From NCBI RefSeq assembly GCF_043290135.1, contig NC_134710.1:10741321-10805320 (forward strand): a DNA stretch of 64,000 nucleotides, in the 5' to 3' direction. Below are positions 10,081-22,478 of the stretch, piece by piece. Under the pieces are notes generated by a model that saw only the letters and a program-made list of their open reading frames with translations, searched no databases and was not told where the DNA came from. Source of the DNA: Rhipicephalus microplus (taxonomy: Eukaryota; Arthropoda; Arachnida; Ixodida; Ixodidae). How positions within the stretch are numbered: position 1 is the first letter of the stretch; the number at the start of each line of letters is the position of its first letter. Made by a program: the position numbers and the translations under genes.

Positions 10081-11955
10081 TTATTGTAGCGGAGCGCAAC
10101 TTTCGACTAATTGAACAATAGCTGCACACTAAGGCAATATAGGTACATACTCAGCTGTAAAATTCGTAGCGCTTGTAAATTTGTTTTGCTTTGATGGTAG
10201 CTCATGATTTTCCAATACATTTCTCAAGTTGTCATGAATGCAGAAGCGTTCAAGTGAGACTGCAACTGCTTTTCAGTGCTAAATTGACGCAGAAAAGTGA
10301 GCGCTACTTTACCGTATGTGTGCACGTTCATCTTTTTCCAGGGCCTCGCAGGTATAACTTCTCTGGCGAGTGAAGACGATTCTAAAAGAAGAGAAAAATC
10401 ACGGTTTTCCTTTATCATCAGGAGTGGGCGATGAACGTTATTTTAAATGGTGTTTTCCTATAACTGAATTATTCCAACAATTCTTCATTCGTCACAATTT
10501 TCTGGGCAGTGTAATTACTAATTGACTAAAAAATCCAAGCATGTGAAGTGTCATGCAGCTCGAATTCAGAGCTCCATTCCTGGCCCCGACGGCCGGATAT
10601 CATTGGAGCAGAAAAGGAACAGCCATGTACTTTGATTGAAAGGGACACAAAAGTGAAATAACAACTTCAGTCGGAGTGAAAGGTAAGTGCTTGAGAACGT
10701 CTAAACTGTCGATATAACGAACACCAATGCTCTACTAATTGAGAGAGAGAATAAACGTTTTTTAATCAGGCTGAAAGGACAGTGCTCCTTGGGCGTAGCC
10801 CTTAGTTCAGGGCCCCATTGGCTAGCGCCACACCACTGGATCAACCGACGCTGCTCTACCGGCTGGTCAGCGCAGTCTCCCAAGAAAACTTTGAGGGGGA
10901 AGGAATAGGGCGATAAACCGGTGGTTGTGGATGTTCCCAGTGATCGACTAGTCGAGAATTTAAGGCAAATGTAGAGAACGATATGCGCCACGCGTGGAAC
11001 ATTTAAGAATGAGCCCGAAAACGTGGTTAGTTCCAATTAAAACAAACCAATAGTACTAAATGTAATTATGACAGAAGAGAACATTTCGTGCATTTCAATA
11101 CGTAATAAAGCTTCTGTGTTTCTGCTTGATTCATCGAAAAAATAACTTATAGGCAACAGGGGAAAACGATATGGTTGCTCCAAACTTCTAGTTTTTGGCT
11201 TGTTTTCACTTTGCTCAAGCGGTTGCGTCTCTGTGGTTGTTGTGCAGTCACGTTCTGTTATGTGCGTTTTGCTCGCTTATGAAGGTCACTCTAACAGAAA
11301 GTTCGACGAAACTTGTGTCCATGCAGGGTTACCGTTGGTGATTACTTTGCGTCTGATTCGCTGCTTTATACGACCCTATTTGGCGAAAAAATTTCTGGTT
11401 GACTTCATGGCTACTTTCTGGTTATTTTTGAACTTCTGTTCTGACACATAAGGCAGCCATGTTTTCCCTAATGTTTGCAGATATGGTACAATGCAACGTT
11501 TACTGTCATGCCAAACTATGCGCGCATGCGTCCTCCCCCGACAGCACATTGGTCAGCCTCGAGGCACCCAAATTGAATGCTCGGTGGCCCTCAGTAAGAC
11601 GCGGTGAAGTTGTGTGCTTGATGACAAAGGCCTGGCTGTTACGTAGCTCTTGGGGTTGGCTGTCTATGCTAACGCTCGCGCAAGCTTCTAATTTTCATGC
11701 GCAAAACGTATATTCGTGTTAACTTGAGAAAAACAAAGATCTGCGACAAAATGACTAGGTTGTTAACATTCAAACAGATTATATTTTCTCAAGCTTGACT
11801 CTAGTAAACTACTGTTCAAATTAAATTTCAGGCATAAACAAAAACAGCTTCAACGTTTAAGGGTAATGTTCTTATTCACATGTGGCTGGAATGTTCCAAA
11901 AGAACTCTGTATCTAAAAAGAACTGTATCTGTGCTAGGTAAGTTCTACGCAGAAC
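10081..11955. other. Unassigned; possible SINE or retro-transcript tail remnants
   Basis: No gene supported. Around 10575-10640 a TTCCTGGCCCCGACGGCCG block resembles the head/body junction of another tRNA-derived SINE, heavily decayed. On the minus strand 10745-10870 ends in AAAAAACGTTTATTCTCTC, resembling the 3' end of a retroposed transcript. Short open frames at 11200-11722 show no recognisable domain. Confidence 0.4.
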
Positions 11956-12004
11956 ATATTTATTTATTTATTTATTTATTTATTTAGTATTTATTTATTT
12001 ATTC
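11956..12004. repeat. (TTTA)n tract
   Basis: ATTT/TTTA tetranucleotide run with one interruption. In this window such runs often mark CR1-like LINE 3' ends, but no LINE coding sequence is visible beside it. Confidence 0.85.
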
Positions 12005-12982
12005 ACAATGCATTTTGAACAAAGACAAGTAAGAGGTAAGAAACTGTGCTCTTAGTTTAATTGTCTTCCCTATATTCATGAGGTATAATTGATTTTTGAT
12101 CAAAAACAAACTCTACTAATCATGCAGCTGCTCCTGGCCTCAAATAAGGCGACAAATTAATGGTAAAGGCTACTGTGGCACCTTTTCAACACTCCGTACG
12201 TGTGATATTACGGGTGCTCGAACACATGCGAACCTCAAAAATTGGATTGTATTGAGCGAATATAGTCAGACCTCACACCGCCGAAGACCCTGGTTGCACC
12301 CCTGACTACACCACATGGTAAACTTACCTAAATCATGGCAGATGACTGGTGGCGTAGTGCTGTCAGGCTCCTCCCAAGAGACCGGCGAGGTTTCCACTGC
12401 CTCTGCAAAGAAAGTTTTGTCGTTTATGAGAATTCTGTCACTGAGGCAATAATGTGCTGCCACAGACATGCGCGCCAAAGGATGCCTGATGATAATATAG
12501 GAGGAAAATATGCGGCCACTGTGGATAAAGCACGACCTAATCGCGACTTTAACTGAGCGCTCGCCACCTAGCGTCCGCGTCTGGAAACAGCGCTAACAGG
12601 GTCAACCTTGAAAAGGGATATCTTCCCACGTTCCGAACACTGAGAAGCAGCAGCATATAGTGCCTTTACTTTCACTATGCCATACGCGTGAGCCCGAAAA
12701 AGAAAAAAAAAAGCAACGTGCCAAGACCACTGTGTGCCACAATGTGTGGCGTCGCGCTGGAAAGATGGTAACGTATCGTTCTCTCACTTCCCAGACAATG
12801 CAGCAGACGACGCGCGGCGGAGAATGGCGAAAATCAGAAGCTTCAGCATTGGGATGAACGTGACGGACACATCGCTATGTCGTTCTAATCAATTTTCCCG
12901 CGACTACATGATTCTACTCGGTGAGTACACCAATAATTAGCATGTACGTTCTTATCAATATTCGGGCTTCGCTAAGCGTGGA
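12005..12982. other. Unassigned intergenic sequence
   Basis: Nothing recognisable on either strand; only short frames without domains. Confidence 0.4.
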
Positions 12983-13056
12983 ACATGAAAACTTGGTAGG
13001 ACACAAAAGTTGGTAGGACATAAAACTTGGTAGGACATGAAAAGTTGGTAGGACAT
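12983..13056. repeat. Short tandem repeat, about 18 bp x 4
   Basis: Four imperfect copies of a unit like ACATGAAAACTTGGTAGG. Confidence 0.85.
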
Positions 13057-14796
13057 AATTGAAATACAAACACCACAACGGACACGTACCGTGTTGTTGC
13101 CTTCCATAGTCTTTGCCCGTAGTGCATTTTGTATATTCGACTAAGCGCGGTGTATAGTTGTTTCTATAAGCAAGTGCTTTGAGAAATTAGTTGCGTTACG
13201 TGTGTCACTGTATTTTCCGCATGTGCTTTTTTCCTGTGCAAGTTGTAGCGCTACATATTCGCAAGTTAAGCTGATGCTTTCCTTTCCCTCGAATTTTTTT
13301 TATTTCGCATGGGTACATACACTCACACAAACGCGCATGGATACATACGCGCCCACAAACGCGTGCGCAAAGGTCACGCGTCCATAGCGTGCGTGTATGT
13401 ATGTTCGGTAGTATATATATCTAGAGCATGCATTCGTAGCGGGCGTAGTGTGCGTGCATATATCTGCTTTGAATATCAACTACTGCCTACACGAGCAAGC
13501 GGGTGTTCGTATGCCCACGACCTTATGCATTAGAAACGTAATAATATGGATCGGCTAATGAGAAGAAGGGATCACTCCTATTACAATCGAAAGTATGATT
13601 TGCCTTATCTCAAGAAACATTGGCCAGGCATAGCTACACTCTGTAATCAAGTGAACGCGTATTCGGATTTTGACTGGACCAAAGAACTCAATGGGATACA
13701 TGTAATCGGCAGTATACGAGTCGCAGCGTAGTTACCTAGAAAACTGCTGAAGCCTCGCCTGTATCAGTGTAGCAACGAAGTGCCAAGTTTCTATCAGCAA
13801 ATTTGGGCCCGCTATACAGGGTTTTCTACTTGAAGTAAATCTTACGCGGTTCGCCGAAGAGGCTTAATGTTTGCGTGCACAGCGCAACTATTTCCGCTGT
13901 TTTACCAGTGAAAATCCTCTAAACCGATGACAATGAGGCGGTCGACGGCCAGAACCCATTCGCTTTGGATGAAGAAACATGGTACGCCGCCATAATCAAG
14001 AAACTTAAGTACAGCGCCAATCGAAAGTACCGCGTTGACCTTGTTAGGCGTAGCCATCTTTGTTTTCCTCGGGCAGTGCTGCCAGACCACGGATCATTTT
14101 ATGGGGTTGTGAATAGGGGCTTATCGGCGGTGCCAAAAAATTACCTTTATTGTTAATCTTTCTGGAAAGTCCTGACTTCTTATATATAGCCCTGCAATTC
14201 TAGTCAATCCCTCGTTTGTGCATTTGGCCATGAGCTTTTTCCATGCGGTTTTTCACCATGCGCTTTTTCAACCCAGAGGCCGTGACATTAATTTCTTTTG
14301 CCTCAGAGTTCCTACACCAAGCAGAAGGTTGTAAAAATGTATATCTTGACCTATTTGTCTGTTGGGAACAGAACGTTTTCATGTGCTTTAATTAGGGCTC
14401 TGAAACGCTCTCCTATCGTGCGATTTATATCTGATCTGATCACATTACCTATTCTGATCACATTACCTATTCCTTTTTTCGGTCACTCACAGCGCAAGAA
14501 GGAAGAAGACGCCGACGAAGAATAAAACAGCACGAGCACTGACTCTCAACTAAAGTTTATTAAGAGGAAAAGCACGAATATATACACAGGTGAAACTTTT
14601 TGCTCCCATTTGCATAGTAAGCTATTGGGTGTTGGTAAGGCTTTCGGTTCATGATCAGAGAAACAGAAAGATATATATATTAGATGCAAGTCAGATGTTG
14701 TGTACAGGTTACTGTTGTTATGCGGGCGCGTATATATTGGTCAAACCGGACGATGTGTAAATATTGTAAATATCAGATTGAGTGAGCAATTGACAT
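13057..14796. other. Unassigned intergenic sequence
   Basis: Contains frames at 13546-13731 and 13965-14156 that could be old coding debris but match no family I recognise, and an 18-bp direct duplication (CTGATCACATTACCTATT) near 14434-14471. Confidence 0.4.
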
Positions 14797-14809
14797 CGTT
14801 GAGGGCTAC

Positions 14810-14978
14810 GTTGATTGATTGATATGTGGGGTTTAACGTCCCAAAACCATCATATGATTATGAGAGACGCCATAGTGAAGGGCTCTGGAAATTTCGACCA
14901 GCTGGGGTTCTTTAGTGTGCACCTAAATCTGAGCACACGGGCCTACAATATTTCCGCCTTCATCGGAAATGCAGCCGC
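14810..14978 (-). mobile_element. SINE B copy b1, lacking the tRNA head
   Basis: The (TTGA)n tail is at the left, then the GGGGTTTAACGTCCCAAAA and GAGAGACGCC blocks, ending inside the GGAAATGCAGCC segment. Flanked by a perfect 12-13 bp duplication CGTTGAGGGCTAC at 14797-14809 and 14978-14990, the sign of LINE-type target-primed insertion. Confidence 0.9.
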
Positions 14979-15280
14979 GTTGAGGGCTACAGGCGGTTTG
15001 CATATGCCATCCCATTGCAGAGAACGTGGTTTTGAGCCGATGGCGAGAGAAGCAGATATTTTGTTCCGCCATGAGCATCAGAACACAAGAGATAATGGAG
15101 GCCTTCTTCATCGACAGAGGAAGTGAAAGGTGCATTAGCCATCTGTCTGTTGCCCTTAGCAAAAGGAAATGCAATTTCTAAAGTGTCACTCATTTTAAGA
15201 TGCGTCACACGTCTTTCTTGTTAGTATGACCGGTTTTAAATTATGATAGTCTTGGGGAACTTCAACGCCAAAATTTTGGT

Positions 15281-15286
15281 CTGTCG

Positions 15287-15377
<91 letters not shown>
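15281..15377. repeat. (CTGT)n microsatellite
   Basis: Long nearly perfect tetranucleotide array. It creates repetitive Ser-Val-Cys-Leu frames on one strand and Thr-Asp-Arg-Gln frames on the other, which are not genes. Confidence 0.97.
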
Positions 15378-16120
15378 CGCGGTAACGATCCCACTAACAG
15401 CACCAAACGATACCTCAAACGGCCAACCCCATTTGCAGCTCTCACCAATATTTCTAAAGTTTCAGCGCTCATACTTGTGCGATTGTCAAATTAAAAGCAA
15501 TTATTTTGCCTGTCTGAGGCACCATACCAGTACCTCGATGTTTCGTATGTGTGCCTTTTTACTACAGAATGCACGCACAAGTAATTCTAAGGACCGTAGC
15601 GTTTATGACGCTGCGCTGAAAGTGCAACGCGATGCTCAAAAAGGCAAGTGTTTCCAACGCTTTGCTAAAACGACATGGTTGTGGCACCTGCCCGTCGCTT
15701 TGTGTTCAACACCCCTTATCGCCTACGAGACAGGTGCGTATCTTTCTCCGCGGGCGCGCACACCTTCCCTCGTTTTCGAAGATAACTGCCAGATGACGCT
15801 CGTGTCTAATGTGCCTCGATGCACTCGTTCGCCTTCGCTGCACGGATTGACACTCTCTAATGCAGTGCCTCCACAATAAAATTCACCGAATTTCTCGCGC
15901 AGAACATCAAATGAACGTTTTGTTCACTCTCTCCTCACGCAAGACTACCATCCTTCGACGACATTTGCAGTGAAACATGCACATACGGGGTCACTTTTTT
16001 TGTAGATATACTTTTTTTTTGCCGTGCGTGGGTGCTCCACGTGTCCTGAAAAAGTGTTGTCACAAGAATGACTCTGCTGCACATGCGCAGTCGTTCTGTC
16101 GAAGCTGGTTTCTTGCGTGT
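15378..16120. other. Unassigned; 148-codon frame without a recognisable domain
   Basis: A plus-strand frame at 15433-15879 is open but starts inside sequence flanking the microsatellite. It shows no domain, signal peptide or splice signals that I can support; probably chance. Confidence 0.35.
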
Positions 16121-16250
<130 letters not shown>

Positions 16251-16550
16251 GCGCTTTTCATTTTAATTAACTTTAGTTGAGAGTAAGCGCTCATGTTGTC
16301 GAATCTTTCGTCTGCGTCTTCGTGCTTCTGGCGTTGTGAGTTATTGAAAATTGAACTACTACCAACTACCCCAGCTTTTCCTTCTTGTTTACCTACTCTT
16401 CCCTCTTTTGTTCTGGCATCTGCGCGTCCTTCCTTTTTGTTTTCAATGGAAGACGCACTGGCGTGTATATATGCATTATGGGAACGTACTAGAGCTTACA
16501 TTAGTTGATGCTACTATGCTTATGTTTGATGCCAATGATTTACCTTACTA

Positions 16551-16887
16551 TACACTCTTAAAAAAGGTAGTAGTACTTGGTAACTTTGGGGGTAGTAATC
16601 TTTGGTCACATATGTAACAACTCTGATAGTAAGCGCAGTTAGTAACACCGAGAGTGGTAACAGTTACTACCCTAGCCGTTACCCACCATGGGTAGTAACT
16701 TTTAAATGTTTCAAGAAGAAACTACTAACTGATACTACACTGTTGGTTCATATTGGCTTAATTCTCTATTGCTGATGTCGGTCAATAAATTTCTCATTAC
16801 AAAACAGCTTGTGTTCGTGAACGCGATGAATACAAATATCTAAAAAGATCACTATGCTGCAGTAAGAAGTAAGCGGGGGATGCATAT
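16551..16887 (+). mobile_element. MITE-1, left part (split by Gyp-3)
   Basis: Begins at TA followed by CACTCTTAAAAAAGGTAGTA. Repeated GGTAGTAA-type subrepeats follow to about 16735. The right end at 23227 is the inverted counterpart. It is separated from 22479 onward only by Gyp-3 and its ATAT duplication. No transposase frame. Confidence 0.75.
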
Positions 16888-17051
16888 TGTCACGTGCTTG
16901 ATCAAGAAAGACGATGGCAGTCGTGCATGTGCCATGAAGGATTACGAAATGGATGAAAAAGAAGAACTCGCTTGCGCGTTCCATTAAAAAGACCAACCTG
17001 CTTCTGCTGTCTCAATCTCTGCGGCAAGACCTCTGTTTTGACGTCATTGCA
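16888..17051 (+). repeat. Gyp-3 5' LTR
   Basis: Starts TGTCACGTGCTTGATC and aligns without gaps with 22311-22474. The last six bases differ between the copies, so the exact inner end is uncertain by a few bases. Confidence 0.87.
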
Positions 17052-17215
17052 CTGGTGGAGGTGCTGGAGCCTACAACCTGATGCAGGACACTCTTGCTCG
17101 GTCCCGTTCAACTAGTCCAGAGACTCAGCCCCTCGTCACGACTCCGGTGCACTGATTCAGTCGGCGCCTACTAGGCCTAAGTGTGGGGTCCGCACCTGTT
17201 CCGCCTCTTTCCAGC

Positions 17216-18420
17216 ATGGCAGCTCCTACTACATCTACGGTTATCCTGCCATCGCAGATTACTCTTCTCTCGCAGGTGACACTTGGACATCCTCGCGTTC
17301 CTGAAGTTTTTCGTGGGGAATAGTACGAGAATGTCGAGGACTGGCTCGTACAGTTCAAACGGGTCACTGTATTCAACCCCTGGAGCGAACAGCACAAACT
17401 TGACCGTGCACATTTCGCACTGGAAGATAGCGCTCGCACGTGGTACGAGAACTGCGAGGCTACATTCCAATCTTGGAAAGATTTCCGTCAAAAGCTCCTC
17501 GCTATATTTTTGAACTCGGACTGACGAGATCGCGCACAGAAATTGATTAAGGCCCGCATGCAAAAATCAAATGAAACAGCCGCCATGTACACAGAGGGTA
17601 TGATCCATCTGTTTCGACGAGCTGACCCTGACATATGCCCAAGGCGAAGAAGGGGCGTCAGCTAATGCAGGGTGTTAAGGAATCAGTGCTTGCGGGCCTC
17701 ATACGAAATCCACCTACAACACCAGATGAATTCATAAGAGAGACGACTGACATCGAGCGCACACTACAATAACAATGCCGACACTTCGACCGCCCGCCGA
17801 ACCACACGGCAGTAAGTGCTGCAGCTCAAAACACTGCCGTATGTGAAAGTTCCCTGCGACAAATGATTAGGGAAATGCTGCGTGAGGAACTTCGGGCCCT
17901 CTGCATTCCCTCTACCCAACCGCCTGTCATATCTGTTGCTGAAATTCCGTCCGGAGTTGAGGCAAGCCGTTACACAACCCGCGTCAAGTCCTGAGCCTCA
18001 TCCAGCGAGCTAGGTTGGTGTGGTTCGTCGTCCTCCACCGTCATTTTTGGAGACGCCCTTCCAGACACGACCAACTGCCGTACCTTGGTGGCTATCGGAT
18101 TCTACGAAAAGACAACCAGTTCGCCGAACTTATTTATGGCACATGGCCGACCGTCGACCTATTTGCTTCCGCTGTGGAGAACCCGATCACATTGCCAGCT
18201 ATTGCCATCCTGGCGATTCCGGCTTTTCTCGTCCCGCTTCTTTCCACTCTGAAGACCATCGTGCCCACGATGCCGATCAAATGTCGCCTGGCCAAGCAAC
18301 TTCACCGCGTCGCTGGCGAGCTTCATCACCTGTGCGTCACCGTGACTTCCCTCAGAGCTACGCCGACGTCAACAGAGGCAGTTCGCCTAGCCTGCGCCGG
18401 GGAAACTAACTGCTGTGACC
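17216..18420 (+). pseudogene. Gyp-3 gag (decayed)
   Basis: Met at 17216, in the same place relative to conserved sequence as the Met at 37218 of Gyp-5. The capsid-like region contains YENVEDWLVQFKRV and ARTWYENCEA, the equivalents of EDAEDWLEGFERV and ARTWFENHEA in Gyp-5. There is an in-frame stop near 17322 and further stops and frameshifts to 17800. The nucleocapsid part (frame at 18020-18409) has an intact zinc knuckle CFRCGEPDHIASYC near 18155 followed by a basic Arg/Ser/Pro tail. It would have packaged element RNA in particles; as it stands it cannot make full-length Gag. Confidence 0.85.
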
Positions 18421-18936
18421 TCGGGGGGCAAGGTTGCCAATCGTCGAGACACTGAAAAATTCCCGCTATCATTGCAAGAAGGTATGACGACAACGACGAC
18501 GAATACGACGACGAATACTAATGTCGATGAAATTGTACGTGCCGTTCTTAGCATTCTCATTGATGGACATCACGTTACAGCACTGGCTGACACTGGCGCC
18601 GACTTCTCAATCATGCGACAAGAGCTCGCCGACCGCCTTAGAAAGGTCAAGACACCGTGGACAGGGCCCCACACAAGGAGTGCTGGTGGTCAGCTGATGA
18701 CTCCCACGATTTAATGCACCACTCGACTTCGCATCGGGGATTCCAGCTTCGTGGCCATTTTCGTCCTGTTGCCAGACTGCTGTAAAGAGCTAAATTTGGG
18801 CATGAATTTTCTTCAAATTCATGACACTGTTATCAGCATCCCTCAAAGTATTAACGTATTGTGACGTTTTGCGTACATCCGTATGCCGACAACTGCAGCG
18901 ACGAACCACGCAGCCGTTTGCGAATTGCCGACGATG

Positions 18937-18952
18937 TCACGCTCCCACCGAG
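18937..18952. repeat. Target-site duplication of SINE B b2, left copy
   Basis: TCACGCTCCCACCGAG, identical to 19195-19210. Confidence 0.95.
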
Positions 18953-19194
18953 CCCCGCCGCGGTGGTCTAGTGGCTAAGGTACTCGGCTGCTGACCCGCA
19001 GGGCGCGGGTTCGAATCCCGGCTGCGGCGGCTGCATTTCCGATGGAGGCGGAAATGTTGTAGGCCCGTGTGCTCAGATTTGGGTGCACGTTAAAGAACCC
19101 CAGGTGGTCTAAATTTCCGGAGTCCTCCACTACGGCGTCTCTCATAATCATAGAGTGGTTTTGGGACGTTAAACCCCACATATCAATCAATCAA
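18953..19194 (+). mobile_element. SINE B copy b2, full length, inside Gyp-3 pol
   Basis: Best copy in the window. The tRNA-like head at about 18957-19029 has A box GGTCTAGTGGCTAAGG and B box GGTTCGAATCC. The body carries GTGCTCAGATTTGGGTGCACG and GAACCCCAGGTGG blocks, and the tail ends in (TCAA)n. It is flanked by a perfect 16-bp duplication (18937-18952 and 19195-19210). The tail and duplication show that it is a retroposon, not a working tRNA gene. Confidence 0.96.
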
Positions 19195-22100
19195 TCACGC
19201 TCCCACCGAGATCCTGCTGTCTTGTGTCGGTGTCCAGTGGGTGGCCTTGCTATAACGAGGTGATAGCGGAGCACATAGTTGCTCTTTTGTTCGCGCAAGG
19301 CATTTCCATCGCGAGGGGCATCATGGCGCTTACTGGTGAGCAGGCAGAAGTGCTCCTCACAAACTTCAGCAACGAGCGCCATAAAATTCAGAAGGGTACC
19401 GCAATTGCCTACTACGACGATGTAGACAAAGCCGGGGATTGTTTTGCTTTGCAGCCTGACGACCCGACTGTTCCTGCCTCGACAACTTCGTCGGTGGACA
19501 TCTGCTCCAACGCTACCGTTCTCTGATAATAAGCGTTTGCTTGAACTTATACACCAACTCGAAGACTGCTTTTCGCGTACGTCAAAGGTCCAGAAAACAC
19601 CATTGATAAAGCACCGCATCATTACTGAAGACAACACGTGACCGATTCGGCAAAACCCCTATCGTGTGGCTCCGAAAGAACGCGAGCAGATTCAGAAGCA
19701 AGTACAGAAGATGCTCGTGGATGACATCATACAACCTTCAAAAAGTCCTTGGGCATGCCCCATGGTTTTGGTGATGAAAAAAGACGACAGCTTGCGCTTC
19801 TATATTGATTATCGCAAGTTGAACCAAGTCACAAAGGAAGACGTCTATCCACTGCCCTGCATAGACGATTTGCTCGATCGGCTGCGTCATGCGTGCTATT
19901 TCTCTTCAATGGACCTGCGAAGCGGCTACTGGCAGATAGAAGTCGACGAGAGAGATCGTGAAAAAATGGCCTTTGTGACGCCCGATGTCCTTTACGAATT
20001 TAAGGTGCTTCCTTTTGGGTTGTGCTCAGAGCCAGCACCTTTTCAGCGTCTCATGGACACCTTACTATCGGGCCTCAAGTGGCAAACATGTTTGGTCTAT
20101 CTGAACGATGTTATTGTATTCTCAGCAACATTCGAAGAACATCTCAGTCGTTTATTCACCATTCTCCAAGCCACACATTCGGCCGGCCTTACTTTAAAAC
20201 CGGAAAAAATGTCATTTTGGTTTCAACAAAGCCAACTTCTTAGGCCACGTCGTCAGTCACGAGGGTGTTCGGCCTGACTCGGCCGAAATAGACGCCGTAG
20301 CACAATTTCCTGCACCACGCGACAAAACGGCCGTGAGACGCTTATTAGGGTTGTGCACCTATTGCCGGCAATTTATCGAGGACTTTTCGTTTATTGCGGC
20401 GCCATTGACACGACTCACACGTGAAGACGTCCCCTTCTTTTGGGATGAACAAGAGCAAATGGCATTCAATGAACTACAACGCCTGCAAACATCTCCAGTC
20501 CTTGCGCACTTCAACCAGGAAGCCCCTACAGCACTACACACTGACGCTAGCAATGTAGGTATGGGTGCCGTTCTGGTGCAGGGGCAAGACGGCACTGAAA
20601 GATTAATAGCCTATGCCAGCAGAACTCTCTCTCGCATGGAGAACTACTCGATTACCGAGAAGAAGTGTCCTGCCGTGGTGTGGGTGGTCATCAAATTTCG
20701 TCCATATTTGTGCGCTCCTTCAAGGTTGTTAGCAAAGATCACTCTTCATGCTGGCTCACCAACCTTAAAAATCCATCTGGCCGTTTGGCACGCTGGAGCC
20801 TAAGCTTTCAAGAGTTCGACATGACCACTATCTATAAATCTGGGAAGAGGCACACCGACGCCGACTGTCTTTCACGGTTGCCAGTGGAGGCTGTCGCTCG
20901 TGATGACAAAAATCGACGCGGCTTTCTTGAGAGTTGTCGACACGGGCACTATTGCACGAGAGCAGCGCAGTGATCCCGAGCTGTTACCACTCATTGAATA
21001 TTCAGAAGGACGACGTAAACACGTGCCACGGTTATTTGCCAGAGGACTGCCATCTTCTTGCTTGCGAAACGATGTTCTCTATAAGAAAAACTTCTCACGA
21101 ACCGGCAGCCCGTACTTGCTCGTCGTGCCTGCCTCTCTTCAAAAAGAAATTATGGAAGCGTGCCATGATAAAGCAACTTCTGGTCATCTTGGCTTCACCC
21201 GAATATTATGCCGACTACGATGCAAGTATACTGGCCAAAGTTACCTGCTGCTGTTAACCATCACGTGTAAACTTGCACCGACTGCCAAAGACGCAAAGCG
21301 CCTCCCAGCAAGCCAGCCGGTCTTTTACATCCAGTCGAAGCACCAGCAAAGCAGTTCGTTCACCCAAATCGGAATGGATTTCCTGTGTCTCTTTCCAACT
21401 TCCACAACAGGGAACAGACGGATAATTGTGGCCACCGATTACCTCTCCCGTTATGCGGAGACTAAAGCTATGCAGCGCGGCACAGCAGCAGAAGCCACTC
21501 AGTTCTTCATCGAAAACATTGTCCTTCGGCATGGCACTCTGACAGCAGTGATCACAGACAGAGGACCTGCCTTCACCGCAGAGCTTTTGGAGTCGGCTCT
21601 CAGAATAAGTGGTACAGCTCACCGGAGAACAACTGCATACCATCCGCAGACAAACGGACTTACGGAGCGCCTCAATAGGGCCCTCACAGACATGATCAGC
21701 ATGTACGTTGACACGGAGCATAAAAACTGGGATCATATATTACCGTACGTGACCTTTGCTTATGGCACTGATCGAAAAGAAACCACTGGAATGACACTGT
21801 TCAGTCTGATCTATGGTCATCAAGCCATGACAACGTTGGACGCCATGTTGCCGCATGAGTGTGACGACATCCGTGTAGACGCCGAAGAAATCACTTAGCG
21901 TGCCAAGGAAGCCAGACAGCTCGCGTGTGTGCGCATTTGTCATCAACAGCATCCGGATGCACAACGGTACGACCCCCAACACAAGTTTATCAGCTACAAA
22001 ACAGGTGACAAAGTCTGGGTCTGGATTACAATACGTCGACGTGGACTGTCTGAAAAACTGCTAAGACGGTACTTTGGCCCATACAGCGTCACGCGACGCT

Positions 22101-22310
22101 TGAACGACGTGAACTACGAAGTTGTTCCCGACAGTGACTGTAGTTCTAAGCGCCAAAAGCATTTACCCGAAGTCGTGCACGTCGTGCGTATGAAACCGTA
22201 TTTATCGAGTTAATTAGCTCCCGGTTACCGTGTTGGCGCGACCACTTCATACGCCTAGTAGAGTGCCAAAGTTGCGCATCGGGAGGATGCCACTTTCGGA
22301 GGGAGGCAAA

Positions 22311-22474
22311 TGTCACGTGCTTGATCAAGAAAGACGATGGCAGTCGTCCATGTGTCATGAAGGACTATGAAATTAATGACAAAGAAGAACTCGCTTGCGT
22401 GTTTTATTAAAAATACCGACCTGCTTCTGCTGTCTCAATCTCCGTGGCAAGACCTCTGTTTTGACGTCGTGAGA
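22311..22474 (+). repeat. Gyp-3 3' LTR
   Basis: 164 bp, co-linear with 16888-17051, directly after the purine tract and followed by ATAT. Confidence 0.88.
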
Positions 22475-22478
22475 ATAT

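Larger units (their letters stand above)
18415..22213 (+). pseudogene. Gyp-3 pol: protease, RT, RNase H, integrase (broken, SINE-interrupted)
   Basis: Protease LADTGADFSIM near 18585, active-site triad intact. The frame stops at 18714, and SINE B b2 lies at 18953-19194. RT runs at 19666-20240 with SPWACPMVLV, LRSGYWQIEV and LPFGLCSEPAPF. The YLDD box reads YLNDV, so one of the paired catalytic Asp residues is Asn. After a frameshift come RNase H (LHTDASNVGMGAVL; DHSSCWL after another frameshift near 20725) and integrase (20900-21898) with VATDYLSRYAET, ITDRGPAF and NGLTERLN, i.e. all three core acidic residues. The C-terminal domain at 21929-22213 has KVWVWI and RRYFGPYSV and ends EVVHVVRMKPY, closely matching Gyp-5. 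Confidence 0.9.
16888..22474 (+). mobile_element. Gyp-3: complete Ty3/gypsy LTR retrotransposon in MITE-1
   Basis: About 5.6 kb, with 164-bp LTRs at both ends, flanked by ATAT (16884-16887 and 22475-22478). The internal order is gag, protease, RT, RNase H, integrase. A purine tract (GGAGGGAGGCAAA) precedes the 3' LTR, and a TGGTGGAGGTGCTGGA primer-site-like sequence begins at 17053. It carries a SINE B insertion at 18953-19194. By eye its LTRs differ at roughly a tenth of positions, the most of the three complete elements. Confidence 0.92.

Noticed and set aside
13546..14156. Two short frames that might be old transposase or gene remnants
   Set aside because: I could not match any catalytic motif or family pattern, so no function is claimed.
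15236..15494. Ser-Val-Cys-Leu and Thr-Asp-Arg-Gln frames
   Set aside because: They are translations of (CTGT)n in several frames; the same applies at 29685-30046.
15433..15879. A 148-codon plus-strand frame
   Set aside because: No domain, splice signals or repeated family supports it; not reported as a gene.
18957..19029. A cloverleaf-like tRNA with good A and B boxes
   Set aside because: It continues into a SINE B body with a TCAA tail and a 16-bp target duplication, so it is a SINE head and not a tRNA gene.
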